A stretch of DNA of 64,000 bases from NCBI GenBank assembly GCA_017999915.1, contig JAGNKX010000014.1, positions 1 to 64,000 on the forward strand, written 5' to 3'. The position numbers and the translations under genes were made by a program. Origin of the DNA: Spirochaetota bacterium. GTDB lineage: Bacteria > Spirochaetota > UBA4802 > UBA5550. Positions within the stretch are counted from its first letter, which is position 1, and each line of letters begins with the position of its first letter. Under the pieces are notes generated by a model, which saw nothing but the letters and a program-made list of their open reading frames with translations, did not search any database and was not told where the DNA came from. Positions 32,272-40,838 of the stretch are shown here, one piece after another.

Positions 32272-32568
32272 ATGCCCTATGTTGCCAACTTCGGAGTGCT
32301 CCCGGCCTGGATCATTCTGTGGGACATCATCAACGCCATGTTCCTGAGCCACCATCCTCCCCTCTGCCACATCTACGCCCTTCCCGCGGTCATAGCCCTC
32401 TTCGTGACGCTCCACATAAGGGAAACCATGAAGAAGCGGATAGGGATGGAATTGCTTTACGGCAGGCTCAAAGACCGGATCGTGGACATGGGCCTGCCGC
32501 CGGGGGCGAGAGTTAATTATTTGACTCGATGCCGGATATCTGCTACAGTGACGCAACGGCGCACGTAA
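32272..32568 (+). CDS. Small hydrophobic protein, uncertain
   Basis: 98 residues. The first ~50 are hydrophobic (ILWDIINAMFL; IYALPAVIALFVTLHI), compatible with two membrane helices, followed by a basic tail. I do not recognise it. Support for coding comes from a plausible promoter 40 bp upstream and the membrane-like amino-acid pattern. Against it is a weak ribosome binding site. The next gene's promoter (32521-32549) lies within the last 50 bases, and the C-terminal residues there look non-coding. It may be a short gene or a remnant. Confidence 0.42.
   Translation: MPYVANFGVLPAWIILWDIINAMFLSHHPPLCHIYALPAVIALFVTLHIRETMKKRIGMELLYGRLKDRIVDMGLPPGARVNYLTRCRISATVTQRRT
32521..32549 (+). promoter_or_regulatory. 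Good sigma-70 promoter for the PAS-PP2C gene
   Basis: TTGACT and TACAGT separated by exactly 17 bp, with transcription expected near 32556 and the coding start at 32595. Confidence 0.68.
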
Positions 32569-32594
32569 ATTAATGTGAATATCATCGCATACCC

Positions 32595-34235
32595 ATGAAG
32601 ATCCACAAGAATCTGAAGGGCCTCATACAAAAGCAGTTCGGAGGCATAAAGGATATCCCCGTCGGGCTCCGTGATTTCGTGAAAGCCGTCAATGAAAAGT
32701 ACACCCGCCACAGCGAGATACTGGACCAGTACCGCTCTATGATCGAGTCTATCGAGGAGGGTTACTATGAGGTCGATCTGGACGGGCGATTCATCTTTGT
32801 CAATTCGGCCTTTTGCGCGCTGTTGGGGTATTCCATTGACGAGATCATCGGCAAGAGCTTCAGGGAGCTTGTTCTGCCTGAAATGCACAACAGGATGTTC
32901 ATGCTTTTCCACAAGGTCTTTGCCACGGGCGTTTCAGAGAAGATCGTGCAGGGCAGCTTTGTCCGCAAAGACGGCATCATCCGCCATGCCGAAGGTTCCG
33001 TGGCATTGCGCCTGGACCCGGAGGGGAGAACGATCGGCTTCGGCGGGATCATCCGCGACGTGACCGAGAAGAGGGCCATGGAAGAGGCCCTGCGCCAGAG
33101 CGAACAGAAGTGGCGCGTCCTGTACAACAACATCCCCGGAGGGAGCATCCTCCTCGACGCGGACCGGACCATTTCCGACGTGAACCGCATCACCTGCGGC
33201 ATCACCGGGTACGGCTACGATGAGCTGATCGGGGAGGAGTGCGGCATTATCTGCCCCGAGAACCCGGAGACCTGCACCTGCCCTGTCATCAAGGGGAACC
33301 TGGAAAAGATCGATAACGCGGAGACCATGCTGAAAACCAAGGACGGCAGGCTGATCCCCATAATAAAGAGCGCCCAGCGCATCAGGGGGAACGAGGGCGA
33401 GGCGGTCCTGGTGAACTTTCACGACATATCCCGGATGAAGGAAGTGGAGGAGGCGCTGCGCACCAGCGAGGAAAATTTACGGAAGCGCAACCAGGCGATA
33501 GAGGACGATATCAAGACGGCCCAGCGGATCCAGCGGGCCATCCTCTCCACGACGATCCCTTCCTTCGAATGGATACGGGCCGATTACCGGTACCTTCCCC
33601 TGGAGGCCGTGGGGGGCGATTACTTTTCCTTCATACAGCTCCGCGAGGGCGGCCTGGGGGTCTTCGTCGGCGACGTGTCGAGCCACGGCGTTTCCGCCGC
33701 GCTGCACCTGTCGCTGGTGAAGGCGACCTCGGAGCGCGTGTGCCGGGTTATGGCCCTGAAGCCGGCCGACTTCATCACCACTCTCAACGATGAGCTCTTC
33801 GGCAACATGCCCCTGAGCTTCCTCACCGCCGTCTATGGCGTGTTCACCACGAGCGGCCCGGGAGAGGCCCGCTTCACCTTCAGCTCGGCCGGTCATCCCC
33901 ACCCGATCGTGGTCCGCGCCGGCGGCGGCGCCGGGTACCTGAACTGCAAGGGGACCATCATCGGCATGTTCGAGGAGCTGGAATTCCATGAAAAAAGCGT
34001 TTCCCTCGCAAAGGGAGACAGAATTTTCCTTTACACCGACGGCATTCCTGAGACCGTGAACGAGAACAAGGAGAGCGTCAGCTACGACCGGCTGCCGGAG
34101 CTGGTTCTTTCCTGCAACGCCGGGACTCTGGAGGCGACCCTCGATAACATCATCGGGGAGATCAACCGTTTCAGGGGGAAGGTTGATCTGAATGACGATA
34201 TAGTTCTGCTGGGATTCGAGTATCTCGGCACGTGA
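32595..34235 (+). CDS. PAS-PAS-PP2C serine phosphatase (RsbU-like, cytoplasmic)
   Basis: 546 residues without membrane segments. Two PAS domains (about 44-160 and 165-285) are visible from RFIFVNSAFCALLGYSIDEI and from TISDVNRITCGITGYGYDEL. The latter has a cysteine-rich insert (CGIICPENPETCTCP), which might bind a metal or sense redox. A short coiled coil leads to the PP2C/SpoIIE domain with EAVGGDYFSF, VGDVSSHGVSAAL and DLNDDIVLLGF. It is a second partner-switching phosphatase in this window, sensing a cytoplasmic signal, whereas the one at 22846 senses outside. The FecR lipoprotein gene starts close behind, so the two may be co-transcribed. Confidence 0.92.
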   Translation: MKIHKNLKGLIQKQFGGIKDIPVGLRDFVKAVNEKYTRHSEILDQYRSMIESIEEGYYEVDLDGRFIFVNSAFCALLGYSIDEIIGKSFRELVLPEMHNRMFMLFHKVFATGVSEKIVQGSFVRKDGIIRHAEGSVALRLDPEGRTIGFGGIIRDVTEKRAMEEALRQSEQKWRVLYNNIPGGSILLDADRTISDVNRITCGITGYGYDELIGEECGIICPENPETCTCPVIKGNLEKIDNAETMLKTKDGRLIPIIKSAQRIRGNEGEAVLVNFHDISRMKEVEEALRTSEENLRKRNQAIEDDIKTAQRIQRAILSTTIPSFEWIRADYRYLPLEAVGGDYFSFIQLREGGLGVFVGDVSSHGVSAALHLSLVKATSERVCRVMALKPADFITTLNDELFGNMPLSFLTAVYGVFTTSGPGEARFTFSSAGHPHPIVVRAGGGAGYLNCKGTIIGMFEELEFHEKSVSLAKGDRIFLYTDGIPETVNENKESVSYDRLPELVLSCNAGTLEATLDNIIGEINRFRGKVDLNDDIVLLGFEYLGT

Positions 34236-34279
34236 AACGCGGCCGGCGTGACGCGCCGGGCCTGAAATTTTGGAGGACC

Positions 34280-35407
34280 ATGATGAGACAATGCGCCTGT
34301 GCGATGATTATGATGGCGGCGGTGCTTTTCGGGAGCTGCGCAAAGGACGCCGAGCCCCTGAGGGGCGTCGTCGATTTTATCGCCGGGGACGTGGCGCTTC
34401 TCTCCGGCGAACGGAGCGCCCCGGCGCGGGCGGGAGACGTCCTGACCGAGGGCATGAAGCTCCGGACGGCGGCGAATTCCTATGCGCGGATAAGCATAGG
34501 CGGCGACACACTCCAGATATACGAAAAGACCCTGATAGATTTTACGGCTCTTACGCGCCTTGTGAAGCAAGAGCGCACCACCATGGAGATGACCGTGGAA
34601 AAAGGGACCGTTCTGTGCAGGGTCTTCCTGAAGGTCAACAAGGGCGATTCGTTCCGCGTGTCGTCGTCGACGATGGTCGCAGCGGTCCGGGGCACCGAGT
34701 TCCTGTACGGAGTTGAGAACGGCCGGGGCGTGGTGGCCTGTTCCCGGGGATCCGTAACGGTCCGCCGCGCCGGAAGCGACGGGGAGATCGTCATCGGGGA
34801 AAACCAGATGGTCACCATCGATAGCGGTGAAAAGATGGCTACGGAGCCGATCCCCCGCGGCTATGCCTACAGGGACTTTTCTTTCGGGAAAAATTCGTAC
34901 GAGAAAGGGGAGGCCGCTCCCGGCAAGGACACTGCGATGCGGACCGGATCGAGGCGGGACCGGGCGCCCCGGGGGGCGGACAGCGCGGATGCAGCCGTGA
35001 AACAGGATAAAACCGCGTCCGAAGCGTCCGAAAAGAAAGGCGCGGCGGATGCCATGAAAAAGGAAGGAGCCGCGAAGAAAAAAGCCGCCGGTACCGACGC
35101 GGACAAGACCCCGCCACGAAAACAGGGGGATGCCGCCGCCAATGCAAAGAAAAACCCGGCCGGCTCAAAAGAGGGGAAGAGCGCCGCGGACACGACAAGG
35201 CCTGACGGAGCCAAAAAGGACGCAGGGAAATCCGGGACAGCTGTCGACAAAAAACAGGAGAGCGGCGTTAAGGATTCGGGGAAGACCGATGCCGCCGAAT
35301 CGGAATCCGGTGCGAATAAAAAGACGACGCGGACCGTGACCGGGAAGGAACGGCGGCCGGGCAGCTTCCTGGAAAAGCCCCGGGTGGATGAGCCGGAGGC
35401 GAAATGA
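34280..35407 (+). CDS. FecR-domain lipoprotein with long Lys/Ala-rich tail
   Basis: 375 residues from ATG 34280 (GGAGG 4 nt upstream). The signal ends in a lipobox-like LFGSC, so the protein is likely lipidated. A FecR domain follows (about 20-150: IAGDVALLSGERSAP; TVEKGTVLCRVF; VRGTEFLYGVENGRG), a beta-rich extracytoplasmic fold. From residue ~220 a low-complexity tail is rich in Lys, Ala, Asp and Ser with many KKDAGK/KKGAAD-like segments, giving a strongly basic, disordered C-terminus that may bind anionic polymers. The in-frame GTG at 34232 overlaps the phosphatase stop but lacks a signal sequence. No TonB receptor or sigma factor is adjacent. Confidence 0.82.
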   Translation: MMRQCACAMIMMAAVLFGSCAKDAEPLRGVVDFIAGDVALLSGERSAPARAGDVLTEGMKLRTAANSYARISIGGDTLQIYEKTLIDFTALTRLVKQERTTMEMTVEKGTVLCRVFLKVNKGDSFRVSSSTMVAAVRGTEFLYGVENGRGVVACSRGSVTVRRAGSDGEIVIGENQMVTIDSGEKMATEPIPRGYAYRDFSFGKNSYEKGEAAPGKDTAMRTGSRRDRAPRGADSADAAVKQDKTASEASEKKGAADAMKKEGAAKKKAAGTDADKTPPRKQGDAAANAKKNPAGSKEGKSAADTTRPDGAKKDAGKSGTAVDKKQESGVKDSGKTDAAESESGANKKTTRTVTGKERRPGSFLEKPRVDEPEAK

Positions 35408-35479
35408 GAAAGGTCCGGTTATAACCGCACGGGCTGTCGCGCCGGGACCGTCACGGCGGTAAAGTCCGGCGAGAAGGGC

Positions 35480-37183
35480 TCACCGGCCGATTTCACGGAG
35501 CCTTGTATCGCAGTTTTTTTCTCCCAGGGAGGAACCCACCCTGGTGTACAGGGGCCGGGCTTTCTGATACCGGTCCCGGGCCGCGGCCGTATTTCGAGAA
35601 TAAAAGCTCACATCACCCAGGCTGTATATACAGTTCGCTTCGCCGAGGAGGGAGCCTGAGGAGCGATAGAGTTCCAGGGCCTCCTCGTAGCGCTTCCCCG
35701 CCTGTTCATAGGACGGCTTTTTAAAGAATATATCTCCCTTCATGAAAACGCAGTTGGCCTCGCCCAGCGTCGATTTGCCCTTCCGGTAGAGGCCGAGGGC
35801 CTCGTCGAAGCGGCTCCCGGCGTCGCGGTAGCGCTTCTTGTTCATGAACAGCTCGCCGATGCGGTAAATGCAGTTGGCTTCGCCGATGACGGAGCCGCCG
35901 GCCCTGTACCGGCGGGCCGCCTCGCGATAGAGCCGCTCGGCCCGATCAAAGCTCCGGTTGTTGGCGTTGATGGAGCCAAGCCGGTAGAGGGCGTCGGCGT
36001 CCTTTTTCCCCGAAGACGGAATGGCGGGAGTATTGATGGCCGCGTCGGAAAGCTTCTCCGATGACCGCCTGTTTTTTTTCGCCGCCGCCAGCTCCGCGAG
36101 GCGCAGAATGCACTCGGTCTTTTCAGGATAGGGATCGCTTCTCTCGTAGAGGTCCAGGGCATGGAGGTAGTCTTTTTCCGCTCCGTCGAGATCGCCCCGC
36201 GCGAGGGAAAGGTCGCCCAGCCTCATCAGGCAAAAGGCCTCACCCTGGACCGATCGCACGGTCCGGTACAGCTCGAGGGCCCTGAGATATTCCTCCCGGG
36301 CCGCGGTAAAATCCTTGGCCGCAAAGGCGATCTCTCCGAGCATCTTGCGGCAGTTGGCCGTTCCCAGGGGGGAGCCGGCCTTCATGTACAGGGCCATGGC
36401 CTTCCCGTACTTAGCGCGGGCCTCGCCGGCTGCGCCGGCGCTGAAGGATACGTCCCCGAGGCGCTTCAGGCAGTTGGCTTCGCCCAAAATCGACCGGAGC
36501 CGCGTGTAGATGGGAAGGGCCTGGGAATAGAGTTTTTCCGCCTTGCCGTAGTCGGGCACCTGGAGCGAAAGATCGCCGAAGCGCTTGGTGCAGTTGGCCT
36601 CGCCGAAGGACGATCCCGCCTCTCGGTAGAGCCTGAGGGCCTCCTGGAACCTCAGGTCCGCGGCGCGGTAATCGAACCTGCGGAAAGCGGCGTCGCCGAG
36701 GCGATTGACGCAGCGCGCCTCCCCATCCTTATCCTTTCCTCCTTTAAAAATATTCCGAGCGTCGGTGAAAGCCTTTTCAGCGTCGCGGCCGCGGTACCGG
36801 TAATCGAGGAGGATGTCCCCCCTGGCATATAGGGCCGCGGCGATGACATGTTTCAGGTTTTTTTTACGGGCCATTTCCTCAATGACGCGGGTCATGCGAA
36901 GCCCCGTATCATCGATGTAGTTGCTCTCGAGGGTCGCGGCGTGGGTCGCCGCTGATTGGAGCCACCGCTCTGTTATGATCTCCCTGTTGGCGTCAGCCAG
37001 CTTAAGGCGCCGTTCCGGCTTTTTCTCCAGTGCGATTTTTCTCAGCAGCGCGGTGTCCCGCGGTCCCCAGGGCCGGGCCTCGCCGCCGAAGCTTTCCATC
37101 CAGCAGGCGCATATCATCATTATAGCAAGAATGGCCCCATGCTTCAAGAATGCGGCATTTCTGCCTGGATTTGTCTTTCCCAT
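35480..37183 (-). CDS. Exported TPR protein built from 40-residue repeats with a conserved cysteine
   Basis: 567 residues. A hydrophobic signal (AILAIMMICACWM) is followed by a helical region and then ten TPR-like repeats of exactly 40 residues between about 163 and 560. Most begin GEANC, then xxRLGD and end LYRxxGS. The cysteine of GEANC is present in most repeats and replaced or lost in the KDADA repeat. This GEANC subclass of TPR is widespread and mediates protein binding. The signal places it at or beyond the inner membrane. It is a single gene; the neighbouring hairpin at 37305-37331 is on the other strand. Confidence 0.87.
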   Translation of the reverse strand: MGKTNPGRNAAFLKHGAILAIMMICACWMESFGGEARPWGPRDTALLRKIALEKKPERRLKLADANREIITERWLQSAATHAATLESNYIDDTGLRMTRVIEEMARKKNLKHVIAAALYARGDILLDYRYRGRDAEKAFTDARNIFKGGKDKDGEARCVNRLGDAAFRRFDYRAADLRFQEALRLYREAGSSFGEANCTKRFGDLSLQVPDYGKAEKLYSQALPIYTRLRSILGEANCLKRLGDVSFSAGAAGEARAKYGKAMALYMKAGSPLGTANCRKMLGEIAFAAKDFTAAREEYLRALELYRTVRSVQGEAFCLMRLGDLSLARGDLDGAEKDYLHALDLYERSDPYPEKTECILRLAELAAAKKNRRSSEKLSDAAINTPAIPSSGKKDADALYRLGSINANNRSFDRAERLYREAARRYRAGGSVIGEANCIYRIGELFMNKKRYRDAGSRFDEALGLYRKGKSTLGEANCVFMKGDIFFKKPSYEQAGKRYEEALELYRSSGSLLGEANCIYSLGDVSFYSRNTAAARDRYQKARPLYTRVGSSLGEKNCDTRLREIGR

Positions 37184-37304
37184 GGCAAGGCTCCTAGCGT
37201 AAATCGCTGAATTTCGTTAACTGTTATTCGATGTAGACGGTTGATGCCATTTTGTCGAGGCATTTTTATGACAGAGAGCGCGCAAAAGATTATACGACAT
37301 AATG

Positions 37305-37331
37305 CCCCATAGCTTGCTGTGGGGTGTTTTT
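37305..37331 (+). terminator. Terminator-like hairpin
   Basis: CCCCATA and TGTGGGG pair around a 6-nt loop, followed by GTTTTT on the plus strand. No plus-strand gene ends here, so its target transcript is unclear. It may be a remnant of a lost gene or the end of an unrecognised RNA. Confidence 0.45.
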
Positions 37332-37500
37332 AGAGAGTGAGCGCTTGCATTAGAATTTGAAGAAAACTCTGTCATAATGATGTTTTTTTTGATAAGAGGT
37401 CCTTTTAAATGCGTCTTTTTGGGAAATTTCAGCAAAAAAAGTTGAAAATCCCCTTCCTTTATAGTAATTTAATGTATTATGTCTCATTAAGATGGATGCC

Positions 37501-37518
37501 GCGCCCCTTCAGGGGCGC
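37501..37518 (+). promoter_or_regulatory. Hairpin just upstream of a ribosome binding site
   Basis: GCGCCCC and GGGGCGC pair perfectly around TTCA. The stem ends only 4 nt before the strong AAAGGAGGT Shine-Dalgarno sequence of the gene at 37538, so it could influence translation. Confidence 0.5.
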
Positions 37519-37537
37519 CTGCAAAGGAGGTCCATGG

Positions 37538-37753
37538 ATGAAGCTTGAAGATTGCAAGAATTGCAGGTACCATTATAATTCACAGCTTGACGGCATTCTC
37601 TGCGAATACAGCGGCAGTATTGATTACCGGGTCATTACCGTTGATAAAAAGGAAAGGCCCCTTGTGGTCATGTGCCCCCTTGATATGCCCCTTCCAAAAA
37701 ATGAATCTTCCATTGTCGCGGACAAGATGAAATTCCTGGTGAACATATCATAG
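37538..37753 (+). CDS. Small four-cysteine protein (putative zinc-binding)
   Basis: 71 residues, not recognised. It starts MKLEDCKNCRYHY and has cysteines at 6, 9 and 22 and a fourth in VVMCPLDMPLP near 47, so a CxxC...C...C zinc knuckle is possible. No signal peptide. Coding is well supported: an AAAGGAGGT ribosome binding site sits 6 nt before the ATG, and a GC hairpin precedes it. The in-frame upstream extension to 37409 lacks these features. A single gene; function unknown. Confidence 0.72.
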   Translation: MKLEDCKNCRYHYNSQLDGILCEYSGSIDYRVITVDKKERPLVVMCPLDMPLPKNESSIVADKMKFLVNIS

Positions 37754-37952
37754 GGGAGCCTTGCTATACAGCCGGTCGCCCCTTTTCTTCGTGACTCATC
37801 ACCTCATGGCAGAGAAACAGCGCCCATTTCATGGAGCCCATCCCTCGCGGGGCGGCTATTGTCGCGTTCCCTGAAGGGAGAATTGTTTTTTTCTTGATTT
37901 ACTGGGCTCCTGTACTAGAAGAAGATCACTCCAGGTGAAAGGCGGGTGCACT

Positions 37953-38450
37953 ATGAAATATATTGCGAGTGTTTGTATCGGGTTGATGGCGCTGTCCGGC
38001 TGCGGGAGACTGGTGAAGGTTCCCGAAAAGGAACGGATGGTGCGGCAGGTGATCGACGTCAAGCTCCCGAAGAGCGAGATTTACGACCGGGCCCTGGAGT
38101 GGTGCGCGAAAAAGCTCGTCAATGTCAATGATGATATAGTCGTGAAGGACAAGGAAAAGGGCAAGATCATCGCGAAGGGGACGGGCAAGTATTCGGAATA
38201 CTTCGACTTCCTGGTGGACAGGCAGTTCAGCTATAATTTGACAATCGAGGCCCGGGAGAACCGCTACCGCGTGACCTTCGACAACTTTATCGTGTATTAT
38301 GACGAGCGGCAGATTCGGTCAAGCCCGATGGAGTACAAGTTCGAGATTGACAAGATTCGAAAGAAGCTGGACAGCCTCACCGCCAGCCTCCGCGAGCATG
38401 TGTCCCGGGGCGTTGCTGAAAAAGAAGAGAAAAAGGAAGAGGAATGGTAG
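37953..38450 (+). CDS. Lipoprotein with DUF4468-like (TBP-like fold) domain
   Basis: 165 residues from ATG 37953. The signal IASVCIGLMALSGC ends in a good lipobox. The mature part has DVKLPKSEIYDRALEWCAKK and VVKDKEKGKIIAKGTGKYS, then YRVTFDNFIVYYDE, a pattern I associate with DUF4468: small secreted proteins of unknown function with a TATA-box-binding-like fold. The C-terminus is lysine/glutamate rich. GTG 37935 is an alternative start. No operon partners are evident. Confidence 0.8.
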   Translation: MKYIASVCIGLMALSGCGRLVKVPEKERMVRQVIDVKLPKSEIYDRALEWCAKKLVNVNDDIVVKDKEKGKIIAKGTGKYSEYFDFLVDRQFSYNLTIEARENRYRVTFDNFIVYYDERQIRSSPMEYKFEIDKIRKKLDSLTASLREHVSRGVAEKEEKKEEEW

Positions 38451-38471
38451 GACGGCGGCGCGGCCGCGGTT

Positions 38472-39062
38472 TTAAAGCGATAACACTTCCGGCATGTACG
38501 TCTCCACGAACTTCTGGTCCTCCATGCCGGTGAGATCGCGGTGCTTCTCGGAACCCATCTGTATGAGCTCGGCCCCGCACTGGCACGTAAAATTGTTATC
38601 CCTGGCGTGGATGTGGCAGAAATATTTTTTCTCGCTGTTGGGATATTTGAAATAATCCTTGAGACTGTCGTTGGTGAGGTCCCGCTTCCTGGCCTCTATG
38701 ATGTCCCTGGTAAGGATGATCGATTCCATGTTCCCTTTTTTGCATGTCACCAAGCGGGAATACTCTTCGCGGTTGTCCGCCGCCAGGAGCGTGTGCATGT
38801 CCTCCTCGCATACTTTCCTCTGGCATTCGTCTTTGGTGTAGTACTTGCGGATGATCAGGGCCCCGTACCGTCCGCCAAGGTATTTCCCGTACACGAAGAT
38901 CCTCTGCTTTATCGACTCAAAACAGAGATAGATCGCGTCATCGGCATTGCCCGAAACCTGCGACGTGAGGTAGTCAATTTCCTTGCCGCAGGCGGTGCAA
39001 CGTACCGCACCCTGGGTTTCCAGCAGTTCTCTGTCCCTGGTGCAGGCGTGGGTGTCGTTCAT
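38472..39062 (-). CDS. Uncharacterised protein with two cysteine knuckles
   Basis: 196 residues, not recognised. An N-terminal RCTACGKEIDYL and a C-terminal YFCHIHARDNNFTCQCGAEL provide CxxC and CxHxH...CxC patterns that could bind zinc. The middle is a mixed alpha/beta region. No signal peptide. GGGAG lies 8 nt before the ATG. It is next to, but not overlapping, the SixA operon on the same strand, and the gap of ~100 bp suggests a separate transcript. Confidence 0.75.
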   Translation of the reverse strand: MNDTHACTRDRELLETQGAVRCTACGKEIDYLTSQVSGNADDAIYLCFESIKQRIFVYGKYLGGRYGALIIRKYYTKDECQRKVCEEDMHTLLAADNREEYSRLVTCKKGNMESIILTRDIIEARKRDLTNDSLKDYFKYPNSEKKYFCHIHARDNNFTCQCGAELIQMGSEKHRDLTGMEDQKFVETYMPEVLSL

Positions 39063-39162
39063 CGTGATACTCCCTCAGGCATATTTGGGGCGGGAAAGAT
39101 TAACCTGTCGTATTTAAACCGTCCGTTCGGTATATGTCAACAATAATTCTAAAATGGCGGTA

Positions 39163-39624
39163 TTAACCGATGCGTGGCATCAGTGCCCAGATGATCACCC
39201 ATGAGCCGTTTTCCTGGTCCCTGTCAAGGCACACAATGCCGCCGTTCTGGAATTTGAACACCGGCCGCAGGGATGATCCGGTGACAAGGTGCGCCGCCAG
39301 CTTTTCCATGAAGGGAAGGTGTCCCACCACCATGGCGTTGTCCGCGGCGTTGAGTTTCCCGGCAAAGGACGCCACATCGTCGTTGGGTTCAATTCCCGGA
39401 ATGGCGGTTACGGCGATATCGGCGCCGAGTCGGGCGGCAAAGATCTCGGCGGTCTCGCGGGCGCGCTTTTTACCGCTGTGCAGTATCGAGCGGACCGCGA
39501 CCCGGTAGCCCTTGGCGACATCGGCGATACGCTCCACTTCGGCCCGGCCTTCGGCGGTGAGACCCCGTTCCGGGTCGACATCGGCCGGGGCGGCCTTGCC
39601 ATGCTGTACCAAGAAGAGCGCCAT
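39163..39624 (-). CDS. sixA: SixA-type phosphohistidine phosphatase
   Basis: 153 residues of the histidine phosphatase superfamily. The catalytic motif is LVQHGKA at the N-terminus (QHG instead of the usual RHG, frequent in SixA). The second conserved parts are SGKKRARETAEIFA and VVGHLPFMEKL. SixA removes phosphate from histidine on phosphorelay proteins. A GGAGG ribosome binding site precedes the ATG. It is the last gene of a minus-strand trio with an unknown protein and a papain-like amidase. No HPt protein is adjacent. Confidence 0.88.
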   Translation of the reverse strand: MALFLVQHGKAAPADVDPERGLTAEGRAEVERIADVAKGYRVAVRSILHSGKKRARETAEIFAARLGADIAVTAIPGIEPNDDVASFAGKLNAADNAMVVGHLPFMEKLAAHLVTGSSLRPVFKFQNGGIVCLDRDQENGSWVIIWALMPRIG

Positions 39625-39633
39625 GGATGCCTC

Positions 39634-39957
39634 CTATAATTCAATCTTCACTATATGGCTGGAAGCGTCTCCACCCATGTGGATGTCGATATTTTTCATC
39701 AGGGCCTGCTCCAGCTCATATTCGAACCTGGTGGTCCATTTATCCAGATCCTTTCCCTGGAGGTATTCCTTTGGAAAGATCAGCTCCACGGAAAAATTCG
39801 TCAGGGAGAGGGTGAATTTTTTTTCCTGCGTCGCCTCTCCTCCCATAATTATATCGATCTTTTCGGTCGATTTGTCGTGAAACTTCATGTCGATGGTTTC
39901 AAGGCCCAGCGTCTTCGACAGCACGCCGATTATTTTCATGTAATCTATTCCGGGCAT
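39634..39957 (-). CDS. Uncharacterised small protein between SixA and a papain-like amidase
   Basis: 107 residues, not recognised. A beta-rich sequence with a repeated aspartate/histidine-containing IDIIMGGEAT and IDIHMGGDAS, suggesting two similar halves. There is no signal peptide. Its start overlaps the stop of the upstream papain-like gene in a TAATG junction, so translation is coupled; GGAGGG lies just upstream. Confidence 0.75.
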   Translation of the reverse strand: MPGIDYMKIIGVLSKTLGLETIDMKFHDKSTEKIDIIMGGEATQEKKFTLSLTNFSVELIFPKEYLQGKDLDKWTTRFEYELEQALMKNIDIHMGGDASSHIVKIEL

Positions 39958-40595
39958 TATTTCCCTCCGACGGGGCGCCTTTTGTTGAATGCAAAAACCG
40001 ATTTATTATAATCCTTCCGGTTTATCCGCAGCATCCGGTCGAATTGGAGGTACCGGATCTTTAGGTAGTCGGCTTTGAATTCTCCGGTGCTTTCCATGAG
40101 GATTTTCAGGAGGGCCCCGGGGCTCGTGGTTTCGGGGTCGCGCCGTTTCATGGAAGGATACGCGCCGAGCTTCAGGAGCCGCAACACCGCCTCCGAGCAG
40201 GTGAGCTTCCACGGGCTCTGGTTCAGGTTCAGGGTGAAGCGGTTCCGGGACCATGACAGGACCAGGCTCTTCAGCCCTATGATGAAGGCGCTCCGGTAAT
40301 CGAACTTGGTGCCAAGCCATTTGGAGAGCTGCTGGAGGGCGCCTTCGAGGGGCGGGCCGACGGGGCGGAACTCCGCCACCAGGGTGTTGTGGCGTATCCA
40401 CCGGTCCCAGGGCCTGAGCTCGAAGCCCCATGATTCGGCCTGCATCACCATCCGCATCTTCAGTGAGGAGTCGTCGAAGGCGATGAAGGCGTGGCTGCAG
40501 GATGAGCCCGTGGCCCAGCGAATGATCCGTGACGACAGGAGCCTGGTCGTGGAAAACCCGATGGTTATGTTACAATTAATTTTTTGCTGTGCCAT
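39957..40595 (-). CDS. Permuted papain-like amidase (YiiX/NlpC-P60 type)
   Basis: 212 residues from ATG 40595. The extension to 40694 adds an unconvincing hydrophobic leader. The motif SSCSHAFIAFD has the histidine and WKLTCSEAVLRLL the cysteine, in the order typical of permuted papain-like enzymes such as YiiX. The family hydrolyses peptide or amide bonds, often in cell-wall or lipid-linked substrates, but the substrate here is unknown. It lacks an evident signal peptide. It is the first gene of a coupled three-gene operon ending in sixA. Confidence 0.8.
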   Translation of the reverse strand: MAQQKINCNITIGFSTTRLLSSRIIRWATGSSCSHAFIAFDDSSLKMRMVMQAESWGFELRPWDRWIRHNTLVAEFRPVGPPLEGALQQLSKWLGTKFDYRSAFIIGLKSLVLSWSRNRFTLNLNQSPWKLTCSEAVLRLLKLGAYPSMKRRDPETTSPGALLKILMESTGEFKADYLKIRYLQFDRMLRINRKDYNKSVFAFNKRRPVGGK

Positions 40596-40762
40596 GATTT
40601 CAGGATCACCGCAACGGGCTATCGCTTCCGGCAAGTGTACGGGATTTCCGCCGGGGATTGCAAGTAAAATAATTATTATCACCCGCTGTAACATTCCTTC
40701 CCGGCGGGTAACAATAACAAGTAATCAACGTTGTTGCGGACCATGTTGTCGGAAATCATGGT

Positions 40763-40804
40763 TCTCGCCGCATGCCAGGTTGGCGAGAGAGCGCGATAAC
40801 GCGC
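40763..40804. repeat. Two small hairpins upstream of the HtrA gene
   Basis: TCTCGCC/GGCGAGA at 40763-40788 and GCGCG/CGCGC around ATAA at 40791-40804. They lie 35-75 bp before the ATG and may mark a regulated promoter or leader of htrA. No consensus -35/-10 could be assigned. Confidence 0.35.
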
Positions 40805-40838
40805 AATACAACAGTACATCATAACGCGGAGGATATAT

